Source: Roseateles_B flavus (GTDB lineage: Bacteria > Pseudomonadota > Gammaproteobacteria > Burkholderiales > Burkholderiaceae_C). From it: 64,000 bases of DNA. The notes beneath the pieces are model-generated. The model did not search any database. It was given only the letters and a program-made list of their open reading frames with translations, and had not been told where the DNA came from. Shown here one piece after another: positions 26,399 through 36,448 of the stretch (its first letter is position 1; each line of letters opens with the position of its first letter). A program made the position numbers and the translations under genes. Location of the stretch: positions 62,001-126,000 of the forward strand of contig NZ_JBDPZC010000012.1 in the NCBI RefSeq assembly GCF_039872765.1, written 5' to 3'.

Positions 26399-27076
26399 TC
26401 AGGGCCTCTTGCGCCGCGGCAGGTAGCTGGCCGTGCTGCGGCCATGGAACTGCAGCTGGCCGCTGAGGTTGTCGTATTCGAAGGACTGCACGCTGAAGCT
26501 GCCCTGGCCGGTGCGCAGGGTCACCGGCAGGTGGGAGCTCATCAGCTCGCGCGGCGGATTGAGCTGCAGGAACTCGCCGCTGATCTCCAGCTGCGCAGGC
26601 AGGTTTTCCGGCTGGGCCTGGGCATAGCGGCGCACCAGCACGTCGCCTTGCAGGCGGATCTCGCTGGCGTCGGCATTGCTCAGAGCCTGGCGGGCCTGGG
26701 CGACGGTCAGCGTGCCGTCCTTGCCCAGGGCGCGCAGCTCGATGCCGTCGATCTCCAGGGTGTCGGTGTCCGGGTAGTGGCGCATCTCGCGGCCGCGGAC
26801 TTGCAGGGCCAGCGTGCCGTCGGGCTTGAAGCGCTGCAGCTCGAAGCCCTGCATCTGGTAGTCGGGCTCATGGCGCAGCACGCGCTGGGCGCTGCCGTCC
26901 TCGGGCAGGGGCGTGCTCTTGACCAGCCACCAGGTGAAGGCCGCCAGCAGGGCCAGGATCAACAGGGGCAGGTAGGTGCCGACCAGGTTCTGCAGGCGCC
27001 ACAGCAGCGGCGGCGCCTCGCGACGGCGTGCGGGCCCGGGCGGCGGCGCCAGGGGCGTGCTGCTCGTGGCGCTCAT
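26399..27076 (-). CDS. lptC: Lipopolysaccharide transport protein LptC
   Basis: Bitopic inner-membrane protein of 225 residues that passes lipopolysaccharide from LptB2FG to periplasmic LptA. One N-terminal helix (YLPLLILALLAAFTWWLV) is followed by a beta-jellyroll with the usual opening HEPDYQMQGFELQRFKPDGTLALQVRGREMRHYPDTDTLEI. Position after kdsD-kdsC is the classical order. lptA and lptB do not follow here and must be elsewhere. Confidence 0.9.
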   Translation of the reverse strand: MSATSSTPLAPPPGPARRREAPPLLWRLQNLVGTYLPLLILALLAAFTWWLVKSTPLPEDGSAQRVLRHEPDYQMQGFELQRFKPDGTLALQVRGREMRHYPDTDTLEIDGIELRALGKDGTLTVAQARQALSNADASEIRLQGDVLVRRYAQAQPENLPAQLEISGEFLQLNPPRELMSSHLPVTLRTGQGSFSVQSFEYDNLSGQLQFHGRSTASYLPRRKRP

Positions 27077-27107
27077 GGGCGAGCCTTCGACCCGTGGGCG
27101 GCACGGC

Positions 27108-27713
27108 TCATGCGGGGTGACCTCCGTCCAGCGTGCTCAGATGCCCGTGCAGCAGGCCGGCGTAGCGGCCCTTGGCCATCAGCAGCAGGTCACAGCACTC
27201 GCGGGCGGCACCGTGGCCGCCGGGGGCGCGGGTCACGTGATGGGCGATGGCCAGCACCTCGGCATGCGCCTGTGCCGGTGCGCAGGCAAAGGCGGCGCGA
27301 CACATGAGGGGCAGGTCGGGCCAGTCGTCGCCCATGGCGGCCACCTGGCTCCAGTCGAGCCCCAGCTGGGCCAGCAGGGGCTCGGCGACGGCCAGCTTGT
27401 CCTTGGCGCCGTAGACCGCATGCTTGAGGCCCAGGTCCGCCACGCGGCGGCGCACGGCGGGCGAATCACGGCCGGTGATGATGAGGGGGGTGATGCCGCC
27501 CTGGTCCAGCAGCTTGAGGCCGTGGCCGTCCAGGGTGGAGAAGGCCTTGAAGCTCTCGCCCGCCTCGCCGATGTAGATGCGGCCGTCGGTCAGCACGCCG
27601 TCGACGTCGAAGATGGCGGCCCTGATCCCCAGGTTCGGGCCCAGGCCCGAGCCCTGCGCCTTCAGCAGCAGTTCGGGCGGGAAGCTCAGGGCGGGGGTGG
27701 TGATGGCGCGCAT
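27108..27713 (-). CDS. kdsC: 3-deoxy-D-manno-octulosonate-8-phosphate phosphatase
   Basis: HAD-superfamily phosphatase of 201 residues that removes the 8-phosphate of Kdo8P, a step in the synthesis of the Kdo sugar of lipopolysaccharide. Motif 1 is FDVDGVLTDG, motif 2 ITGRDS, and the metal-binding motif 4 MGDDWPDLPLM. It lacks a cap domain, as is normal for KdsC tetramers. It starts directly after the stop of kdsD (no spacer) and is followed by lptC 31 bases later. Confidence 0.93.
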   Translation of the reverse strand: MRAITTPALSFPPELLLKAQGSGLGPNLGIRAAIFDVDGVLTDGRIYIGEAGESFKAFSTLDGHGLKLLDQGGITPLIITGRDSPAVRRRVADLGLKHAVYGAKDKLAVAEPLLAQLGLDWSQVAAMGDDWPDLPLMCRAAFACAPAQAHAEVLAIAHHVTRAPGGHGAARECCDLLLMAKGRYAGLLHGHLSTLDGGHPA

Positions 27714-28700
27714 TCAGATCACCTTCGCGCTCATCAGGTCGTTGATGTGCACGGCGCCGATCAGGCGCTCTTCCTCGGTGACCAGGACCACGGTGATGCG
27801 GGCGGCTTCCATCAGGTCGGCCGCATCCACGGCGAGGTCATCAGCGCGCACGCTCTTGGGATTCAGTGACATCACCTCGCCCGCGCGCAGGCTGCGCAGG
27901 TCCGTGCCGCGCTCGATGAGGCGGCGCAGGTCGCCGTCGGTGAAGACGCCCTGCACGATCTCGGCCTCGTCGACCACGATGGCCAGGCCCATGCCCTTGG
28001 CGGACATCTCGCGCATCATGTCGGTAAAGGGCGTGTCCGGCTCGACGCGGGGCAGGGCCTCGCCGCTGCGCATGAGGTCGCGCACATGGGTCAGCAGCTT
28101 GCGGCCCAGGGCACCGCCCGGGTGCGAGCGGGCGAAGTCCTCGGGGCGGAAACCGCGGGCATCGAGCAGGGCCACGGCCAGGGCGTCGCCCAGGGCCATC
28201 TGCGCCGTCGTGGATGCCGTGGGCGCCAGGTTCAGGGGGCAGGCCTCGACGGCCACGCGGCTGTCCAGCACCAGGCTGGCGTGGCGTGCCAGGCTGGACT
28301 CGGCCCGGCCGGTCATCGCGATGATGCAGACGCCCAGGCGCTTGAGCACCGGCAGCACGGCATTGAGCTCGTCGCTCTCGCCCGAGTTCGACAGCGCCAG
28401 CACGACGTCCTGCGGGGTCACCATGCCCAGGTCGCCATGGCTGGCCTCGCCGGGGTGCACGAACATCGCGGGGGTGCCGGTGGAGGCCAGGGTGGCGGCG
28501 ATCTTTCGGCCCACATGGCCGCTCTTGCCCATGCCCATCACGACCACCCGGCCCCTGCAGGCCAGCACGGCCTGGACGGACTGCGCAAAGCTCTCGCCCA
28601 GGCGGGGCAGCATGTCGGTCAGGGCCTGGGCCTCGATCTGCAGGGCCTGGCGGGCCATCTCGATGGCTCGCGCCGCGTCGTAGGACTGGGGGGCATTCAT
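27714..28700 (-). CDS. kdsD: Arabinose-5-phosphate isomerase
   Basis: Converts ribulose-5-phosphate to arabinose-5-phosphate, the first step of Kdo synthesis. Residues of about 35-180 form the SIS sugar isomerase domain (VVVMGMGKSGHVGRKIAATLASTGTPAMFVHPGEASHGDLGMV, a family hallmark). Two CBS domains follow (LMRSGEALPRVEPDTPFTDMMREMSAKGMGLAIVVD and VMSLNPKSVRADDLAVDAADLM). 328 residues is the usual length. It is the first gene of the kdsD-kdsC-lptC run. Confidence 0.95.
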   Translation of the reverse strand: MNAPQSYDAARAIEMARQALQIEAQALTDMLPRLGESFAQSVQAVLACRGRVVVMGMGKSGHVGRKIAATLASTGTPAMFVHPGEASHGDLGMVTPQDVVLALSNSGESDELNAVLPVLKRLGVCIIAMTGRAESSLARHASLVLDSRVAVEACPLNLAPTASTTAQMALGDALAVALLDARGFRPEDFARSHPGGALGRKLLTHVRDLMRSGEALPRVEPDTPFTDMMREMSAKGMGLAIVVDEAEIVQGVFTDGDLRRLIERGTDLRSLRAGEVMSLNPKSVRADDLAVDAADLMEAARITVVLVTEEERLIGAVHINDLMSAKVI

Positions 28701-28750
28701 GGGCGGCAGTGTAACAACCGGGGCTGCCCGGCCAGGGCCTGGCGAGGGCT

Positions 28751-29515
28751 TCAGGCGGCCTGCTCGGCCAGCTTGATGTACTCGACGTTGAGGGTGATCA
28801 GCTCGCTGTAGCGCAGCACGAAGTAGTCGCCGTCAACCACGTAGAAGCGGTCGGTGAAGAGCAGCGGGCTGCCGTCATCGTCGGCCGGGACGGGCTTGTC
28901 GGCGGCCAGGGGGCGGCGCATCACCGCGCGCAGCACCAAGCGGTCGAGCTTGCCTTCGGGGTCGAGGAAGTAGTCGCTCAGCAGGCCGGTGTAGAGGTAG
29001 CCCTCGCCGGCGACGTTCACGATGGCGCTGACGGCGATGAGGTCAGGCGCCTCGTCGCGAGGGAAGTCGGCGCCCGTCAGCAGGTAGTACCAGGGGGCGC
29101 CGGAGAAGCGCAGCCAGGGGCTGAGGCGGGAGTGCTGGCTGTCCAGACGCCAGCGGCTGATCAGGCGGCGCAGTGCCGTGGGCATCAGGTAGGCGAAGAG
29201 CAGCAGGCTGCCGAGGTAGGCGGTGATGGGGCCGGCCATGGCGGCGATGGCCTCCACGGACTGGGCCTGGCGGACGTTGTCCGAGCCCAGCAGCCGCAGC
29301 AGCACCTCGGGCCGGGGCTCGTAGGCCGTCAGCAGCCAGGCCAGGCCGCACCACAGCAGGTGCAGGGCCAGGGCCCAGAGCAGGGCTTCGCTGACGATCT
29401 GTCCGAAGGGGGAGTAGTCCAGCGACTGCCGCTCGATGCGCTTGATGCGCGAGCGGGCGATGAAGCCGGGCAGGAGCAGGGCGAAGACGGCCAGGGTCGG
29501 CAGCGCGAAATTCAT
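28751..29515 (-). CDS. Membrane protein of unknown function, DUF6338-like
   Basis: Protein of 254 residues. Three hydrophobic segments (LPTLAVFALLLPGFIARS, ALLWALALHLLWCGLAWLL, ITAYLGSLLLFAYLMP) are followed by a soluble C-terminal half (about residues 135-254). The N-terminal LLPGFI and the later LIAVSAIVNVAGEGYLYTGLLSDYFL recall DUF6338 proteins from memory, without proof. It is 50 bases upstream of kdsD and 33 bases downstream of a small gene on the same strand. Confidence 0.7.
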   Translation of the reverse strand: MNFALPTLAVFALLLPGFIARSRIKRIERQSLDYSPFGQIVSEALLWALALHLLWCGLAWLLTAYEPRPEVLLRLLGSDNVRQAQSVEAIAAMAGPITAYLGSLLLFAYLMPTALRRLISRWRLDSQHSRLSPWLRFSGAPWYYLLTGADFPRDEAPDLIAVSAIVNVAGEGYLYTGLLSDYFLDPEGKLDRLVLRAVMRRPLAADKPVPADDDGSPLLFTDRFYVVDGDYFVLRYSELITLNVEYIKLAEQAA

Positions 29516-29548
29516 GCCCGCAGGAAACGGTGCCCAGGGTGCCGGCGC

Positions 29549-29776
29549 TCAGGCGGCGCGCGGAACGACGATGGGGGTGAGCTTGCGGGTGCGGCCGCCA
29601 TCGGCCTTGAGCTCGATGACGGTGGCCAGCGGGGCCTCGGCGGCCGGAGCGTCCGACGGGGACTGGGCTGCCTGCGCGGCGATGGCGGACTTGCGCGCCA
29701 GGTAGTGCCGCAGCTGGCCCTTGGCCTGCGGGTCGGCCAGCACGGCCTTGGCGAGAGGGCTCATCAGCGCTTTCAT
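29549..29776 (-). CDS. Small hypothetical protein, 75 residues
   Basis: Starts MKALMSPLAKAVLADPQAKG, contains an Ala/Pro-rich linker, and ends TPIVVPRAA. I recognise no family. The start at 29776 is preferred over an upstream frame that runs through the terminator hairpin. It probably shares a transcript with the downstream membrane protein gene. Confidence 0.5.
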   Translation of the reverse strand: MKALMSPLAKAVLADPQAKGQLRHYLARKSAIAAQAAQSPSDAPAAEAPLATVIELKADGGRTRKLTPIVVPRAA

Positions 29777-29814
29777 GCCCGGGATGATGCCACAGCGGCT
29801 CCGGGGCCGGGCAT

Positions 29815-29848
29815 GAAAAAGGCCCGCCGGCGGTCGCATCGGCGGGCC
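29815..29848 (-). terminator. Intrinsic terminator of the glutamate dehydrogenase gene
   Basis: A 9-bp perfect stem (GGCCCGCCG / CGGCGGGCC, 29821-29829 with 29840-29848) and 10-base loop are followed on the minus strand by TTTTTCATG. It is 46 bases after the dehydrogenase stop. Confidence 0.88.
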
Positions 29849-29894
29849 TGGGATGCAGGCCGCCGGGGCAGCCTGGATCACAAGGATCTGCGGA

Positions 29895-31166
<1,272 letters not shown>

Positions 31167-31394
31167 GTAATGCTCCGTAATCTTTGGCGTGGCGCGAACG
31201 GTATCGCGAACCAGGATCGCGCGGCCAGTGATTCCAAAGCCGAGTGCACATGCGCCTATGCGGCGAACGCATAGGTGGTGGAAGTTTGCGCCGAATGGCC
31301 TGTTCGCGCAAATTTTTGCTCAATCCGCCCCTGGTAGTTACCCATACCGCTCTGCTACCAGGGCTGCTGCGAAACCTGGCCGCCCGCCGGAAGC
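31167..31394 (-). promoter_or_regulatory. Upstream region of glutamate dehydrogenase with dyad and direct repeats
   Basis: No gene is visible. An 8-bp inverted repeat (CCTATGCG / CGCATAGG, 31255-31262 with 31268-31275) has a 5-base centre. CGCGAAC is directly repeated with a 12-base period between about 31195 and 31211. An AT-rich patch (CAAAAATTTGCGCG on the minus strand, around 31305-31320) is the most promoter-like part. These are candidate regulator sites for nitrogen or amino-acid control. Confidence 0.35.
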
Positions 31395-32393
31395 TCAGCC
31401 GCCGGCCGCCTGGAGCTGCTGACGGCGCAGGCGGACCAGGGCGTCGACGACGGCCTGGGCGCGCTGTTCGTCGGCGGGCGAGAGCTGCAGATCGGCGAAG
31501 CGGACGGGTGGGTGCAGGCCGGCCGGCAGTTGCGCGAAGGCCTGCGAGGTCTGGACCCCCGCCTGCCGGTAGGTGGCCGTCTCCTCGGCCGTTTGGAGCA
31601 AGTGCCGGAAAGCCGAGCGGGCGCTGTACTCGGGCGTAACGAGCAGCAGGGCGCTCGCCTTGCGCAGCACGTTCATATCCGCGGCGGTGAGGCCGAGGCT
31701 GTCCGGCCGGTCTGCCAGCAGGGCCTTGCCCAGGGCAACGAAATCCTGGCCGGCGAGGGCCCAGCGGCCCAATTGCCGGGCGCTGTCGCCGGAGGGGTCC
31801 AACTGTTCCTCATAGGCCCAGTAGACAGCATCTGGAAGCCCCTGGCCGGCGGCCAGCAGCACCAGCTGCGTCATCAACGCCGGGCCCGTGGCACCAGCGG
31901 TCTGGCAGAAGGCGTCGACCCGGGCGCGCTCCGCCGGGTCGGTGTCGGGCAGCAGCTGGGCCAGTTGGGCGTGCAGCCCGCGCCGTTCATAGTCGGCCCG
32001 CAGTTCCTTGAAATACTGGCACCGGGATATTTCCCGCGCCACCTCGAACGCCCGGCCTGCCTGGCCGGCTTGCAGGGCGAGCTGGGCCTCCGTCTGCAGG
32101 CCGCCAGGAAGCCGGCGAACGAGGTCGGCGTGAAGGCGTGGGGTGCCACTGGTCGGCGCCGGAGCAGGGCTGGCGGGCGTGGCCGGTCTGGGGCCGGGCT
32201 GCCGGGCCACCGGCATCGGATCCGGGTTGCGGTCTTTCCGCACGGCCGGGGCCGGCCGGCCCGGGCGGGCGGACTCCGGCGCATCGGCGAGCCGGGCCAG
32301 CTCGGCTCGCCCCACGGACAGGAGCAGGGTCATGCTGCCGGCGCCCATCGCCAGCAGGGCGAGGACCGTCAGGAGCAGGCGAAGGGGCGTCAT
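31395..32393 (-). CDS. Membrane-anchored hypothetical protein
   Basis: Protein of 332 residues with one N-terminal helix (LLLTVLALLAMGAGSMTLLLSV), a Pro/Ala-rich linker to about residue 85, and a helical periplasmic domain (VARQPGPRPATPASPAP, then ALQAGQAGRAFEVAREISRCQYFKELRADYERRG). I do not recognise it; the helical repeats recall TPR- or Sel1-like solenoids but no repeat is clear. It lies 125 bases after the exporter permease gene on the same strand, separated by a 26-bp palindrome, so it may or may not belong to the peptide locus. Confidence 0.6.
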   Translation of the reverse strand: MTPLRLLLTVLALLAMGAGSMTLLLSVGRAELARLADAPESARPGRPAPAVRKDRNPDPMPVARQPGPRPATPASPAPAPTSGTPRLHADLVRRLPGGLQTEAQLALQAGQAGRAFEVAREISRCQYFKELRADYERRGLHAQLAQLLPDTDPAERARVDAFCQTAGATGPALMTQLVLLAAGQGLPDAVYWAYEEQLDPSGDSARQLGRWALAGQDFVALGKALLADRPDSLGLTAADMNVLRKASALLLVTPEYSARSAFRHLLQTAEETATYRQAGVQTSQAFAQLPAGLHPPVRFADLQLSPADEQRAQAVVDALVRLRRQQLQAAGG

Positions 32394-32487
32394 CACCGTG
32401 TGAACGTGTCTGGAGGGCCAGGACCGAAGGCGCACCGTCCCCGGTGCGCCCGCTGCGGCGGCGAGTCTAGTGAGACTGGCGCCTCGG

Positions 32488-32513
32488 CGCTGCTGTCAGG
32501 CCTGACAGCAGCG
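32488..32513. repeat. Perfect 26-bp palindrome after the exporter permease gene
   Basis: Half-site CGCTGCTGTCAGG (32488-32500) is followed immediately by its exact reverse complement (32501-32513), starting 5 bases beyond the permease stop. As RNA it would fold into a long stem with a minimal loop. There is no T tract on either strand, so it could be a factor-assisted terminator, an RNA-processing or stabilising stem, or a protein-binding site. Confidence 0.6.
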
Positions 32514-32518
32514 AGCCC

Positions 32519-33729
32519 TCAATCCTGCCGCAGGCATTCGATCGGCAGCAGCTTCGAGGCGCGGCGCGCGGGGTAGTAGCCGAAGAACAGGCCCACCAGG
32601 CTGGCGAAGCCCACGGCCACGATCACATGCTGGGTCGAGAGGCTCACCACGACCTTGTCCAGCGCGTTGATGCCCAGGGCGCCCAGCGCGGCCAGGCCCA
32701 GGCCGATGAGGCCGCCGATCAGGCACAGCACCACGGACTCGCCCAGGAACTGCCACAGCACGTCCCGCGGCTTGGCGCCGATGGCCATGCGGATGCCGAT
32801 CTCGCGCACCCGCTCCGAGACGCTCACCAGCATGATGTTCATGATGCCGATGCCGCCCACCAGCAGCGAGATTGCGCCGATCACGCCCAGGCCCACCGAG
32901 AGGCCGCGGGCGATGGCGCTGCCGGTCTCGGCGATGCTGGCGAGGTCGGTGATCGCGAAGTCGTCCTTCTTGTCGCCGGTGATGTGGTGGCGGTCGCGCA
33001 GCAGCTCCTCGGCGTCCTGGCGGGCATCGTCCATCTGGCTGGCGCTGCGGGCCTGCAGGCTGATGTAGTGGACCAGGCCCGGGCGGGCCAGGCGCAGGGG
33101 CATGGCGCTGATGGGCACCAGCACCAGCTCGCCCAGCTCGGTGCCATCCAGGGTGCGGCCCTTGCCGGCCATCACGCCGATGATGGTGAAGGGCTGGCCG
33201 TCCAGGCGCAGGACCTGGCCCAGGGGGTCGCGGTCGGCGTAGTACTTGCGGGCCAGCAGGGAGCCGATCACCACCACGCGGTTGGCGGACTGCACATCGC
33301 GCTCGTCCAGGGCCACGCCACGGTCGATCTGCCAGTTGCGCAGCTCCATCATCGCGGGGGTCACGCCCAGCACCGTCTGGTTGCTGTTGGCGTCGCCATA
33401 GTGCAGCTGGAAGAAGCCCTGCAGCGCCGGGGCGGCGCCGCGCAGGCTCGGCAGCTGGGCCAGGGCGCGGGCGTCGTCCACGGTGAGGTTGGGCACCTCG
33501 CCGGCGCGCCGGCGCACGCCGCCGTCCACCGGCGTGCCGGGCTGGACGATCAGCTGGTTGCTGCCCAGCACCGACAGCTCCTTGGCGATGAAGGCGCGCA
33601 CGGAGTCGCCCACGCTGAGCATCAGCAGCACCGAGGCGATGCCGATCACCACGCCCAGCATGGTCAGCGCGCTGCGCAGGCGGTTGCCGTTGAGGGCGCG
33701 GAGGGCTTCGATGAAGATCTGCAAGGGGC

Positions 33730-33733
<4 letters not shown>
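32519..33733 (-). CDS. MacB/FtsX-type ABC transporter permease
   Basis: Permease of 404 residues. One N-terminal helix (ALTMLGVVIGIASVLLMLSVGDSVRAF, typical of MacB) is followed by a MacB periplasmic core domain of about 220 residues, then three C-terminal helices of the FtsX type (SLLVGGIGIMNIMLVSVSERVREIGIRMAIGA, VVLCLIGGLIGLGLAALGAL, AVGFASLVGLFFGYYPARRASKLLPIECLR). Such pumps do not move substrate through the membrane but push periplasmic cargo through an outer-membrane TolC duct. Unlike MacB the ATPase is a separate gene. It is the last gene of the peptide locus and overlaps the ATPase gene by 4 bases. Confidence 0.9.
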
Positions 33734-34463
<730 letters not shown>

Positions 34464-34467
<4 letters not shown>

Positions 34468-35666
34468 GCGCCCTCGCGGCTGTCGGCCTTGGCGCGGCGG
34501 ATCACCACGGTGTCGCCCGGCTTCAGGTCGCCGCTGAGCAGCTCGGTGTAGCGGGTGTTGGAGATGCCGATGGTGACCTCACGAGCCTCCAGCTTGCGGT
34601 TCGCGCCCTCGGTGTAGACCTTGAACACGCGGTCGCCGCCGCGCAGGCTGCTGAGCACGCCGTCATCGGTGGAGGTGGCGCTGGCCGTCGCTTCGGCAGG
34701 GGCCTTCTTGCCACCCTTGCCCGGCAGCTCGTCGTCATTGGGCTTGAAGCGCAGGGCGGCCGTGGGCAGGCGCAGGGCCTTGGGGCTGCTGGCCACGACG
34801 ATGCGGGTCTGCGCCGTCATGCCCGGCTTGAGCAGGCCCTCGGGGTTCGACACGTTGACGATCACCGTGTAGGTCACCACACCCTGGGTGTTGGTGGGGT
34901 TGAGGCGGAACTGCTGCACGCTGCCCTCGAACTCGCGCGACGGGAAGGCATCGACCAGGAAGCGCACCTTCTGGCCCTCGCGGATCTGGCCCACGTCGGC
35001 CTCGCTGACATTGGCCTGGATCACCATCTCGTTGAGGTCGCGGGCGATCAGGAAGAGCTCGGGCGTCTGAAAGCTGGCGGCCACGGTCTGGCCGACGTCG
35101 ATGCTGCGCTTGATGACCACGCCATCCACGGGGGCGCGGATGATGCTGTTGTTGAGGTCGGTGCGGGCTGCATCCAGCTGGGCGCGGGCGAGTTCGCGAT
35201 CAGCGCGCGCGGCCTCGGCCTCGCGCAGGCTCTGGTCGCGCTGCGGCGTGGAGATGAACCCCTGGGCCGCCAGCGCCTCGTTGCGGCGCAGCGTGCCTTC
35301 GGCAAAGGCCAGGCGGGCTTCGGCAGAGGCCAGCTGCGCGCGGGCCTGGCGCTCGCGGGCTTCGAAGTTGGCCGAGTCCAGACGGGCCAGCACCTGACCC
35401 TTGACGACCTTGTCATTGAAGTCGACCAGGCGCTGCGCCACGGTGCCGCTGACGGGCGTGCCCACGGTAACGGTGGAGACCGGCTGCAGGCTGCCATTGG
35501 CCATGATGACCTGGGTGATGGCGCCCTCATCGATCTGCGCGGACTTGAAGGGCGAGGGTCGGGTGTTGCTCGAGGCCTGGCTGTTCCAGGCCCAGCCGGC
35601 GAGCACGGCACTGGTGATCACGCTGCCCAGCACGACCCAGCGGCGACGGTTCTTCAGCATTTTCAT
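34464..35666 (-). CDS. Periplasmic adaptor of a MacA/HlyD-type exporter
   Basis: Membrane fusion protein of 400 residues: N-terminal helix (WVVLGSVITSAVLAGWAW), first half of the lipoyl domain (GTPVSGTVAQRLVDFNDKVVKGQVLARLDS), alpha-helical hairpin (AQLASAEARLAFAEGTLRRNEALAAQGF), second lipoyl half (SIIRAPVDGVVIKRSIDVGQTV), and beta-barrel and membrane-proximal parts. It would link the MacB-type permease to a TolC-like channel, none of which is encoded here. The gene is 18 bases after the unknown secreted protein of the peptide locus and overlaps the ATPase gene by 4 bases. Confidence 0.92.
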
Positions 35667-35684
35667 CTCCTTGGGGTTTCGGGC

Positions 35685-36446
35685 TCAGAGCAGGCGGAAG
35701 CCGATCAGGGCGACGGCGTGCTCGGGCAGGGTGAGGCGGACCTTGTCGTCCCAGGCGGCATCGGCCTTGATGCTGGCGCAGTAGAGGATGCGGCCGGTGG
35801 TCTGGCTGTGCTCCTTGAGCTTGTTGTCCAGCCGCAGGGTGGCCAGCTCGGTGCCGTCGGCGGCACGGGCCTGGATGGCCTGGTCTTCCTTGGTGGAGCA
35901 GACGTCGAAGCTGGCGTCCGAGCGCGAGAGCAGCCGCCACTTGAAGGGGAAGCGCTCGCGGTAGACGGCCTGGTACTCGCGCAGCACCTGGCGCACCCAG
36001 CCCATGTCGGAGGCGGGGCCGGCCAGCTGCGGGACCAGGGCGAAGTTGCCCACGCCCCAGGCGCCGTCGACGCGGTTGACGGTGAGGTCGGCCTGCTTGA
36101 CGTCCACCGGCAGGTCATGCGGCACGACGTAGAGCTCGCCGAGGGTCGGCGAGATGGCCACGTCCTTGTCCTCGTCGTAGACGCTGACGCGCAGGGGCGT
36201 GCTCTTGTCGCGGCTGAAGAGGCGCATGCCCTGGCGGATGTGGCCGTGGCTGAGCTCGTGGATGGGGCGCACCGTGCTGGCCCAGGTGGCGTAGGGCATG
36301 ACCGAGCTGCGCTTGCCGGCAATCTCGACGGCGTCCAGGCTGGCGGCGGGCTCGGTCTCGATGCTGGCGGGCGCGGCATGCGCCAGCAGGGCGCAGGACA
36401 GCAGCACGGTGCACAGCAGGCGGCGGGGCAGGGGGGAGGTGTCCAT
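35685..36446 (-). CDS. Exported protein of unknown function in the peptide locus
   Basis: Protein of 253 residues with a signal peptide (LLCTVLLSCALLAHAAPAS). I recognise no domain. The mature part has two cysteines, one in FDVCSTKED and one in RILYCASIKAD, which could form a disulfide. A basic-acidic patterned segment (RPIHELSHGHIRQGMRLFSRDKSTPLRVSVYDED) looks like beta-structure. Its gene starts 2 bases after the radical SAM gene and is followed by the exporter adaptor, so it should act in the periplasm on the exported product: a chaperone, a second processing enzyme, or an immunity protein are possibilities. Confidence 0.7.
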   Translation of the reverse strand: MDTSPLPRRLLCTVLLSCALLAHAAPASIETEPAASLDAVEIAGKRSSVMPYATWASTVRPIHELSHGHIRQGMRLFSRDKSTPLRVSVYDEDKDVAISPTLGELYVVPHDLPVDVKQADLTVNRVDGAWGVGNFALVPQLAGPASDMGWVRQVLREYQAVYRERFPFKWRLLSRSDASFDVCSTKEDQAIQARAADGTELATLRLDNKLKEHSQTTGRILYCASIKADAAWDDKVRLTLPEHAVALIGFRLL

Positions 36447-36448
36447 GT

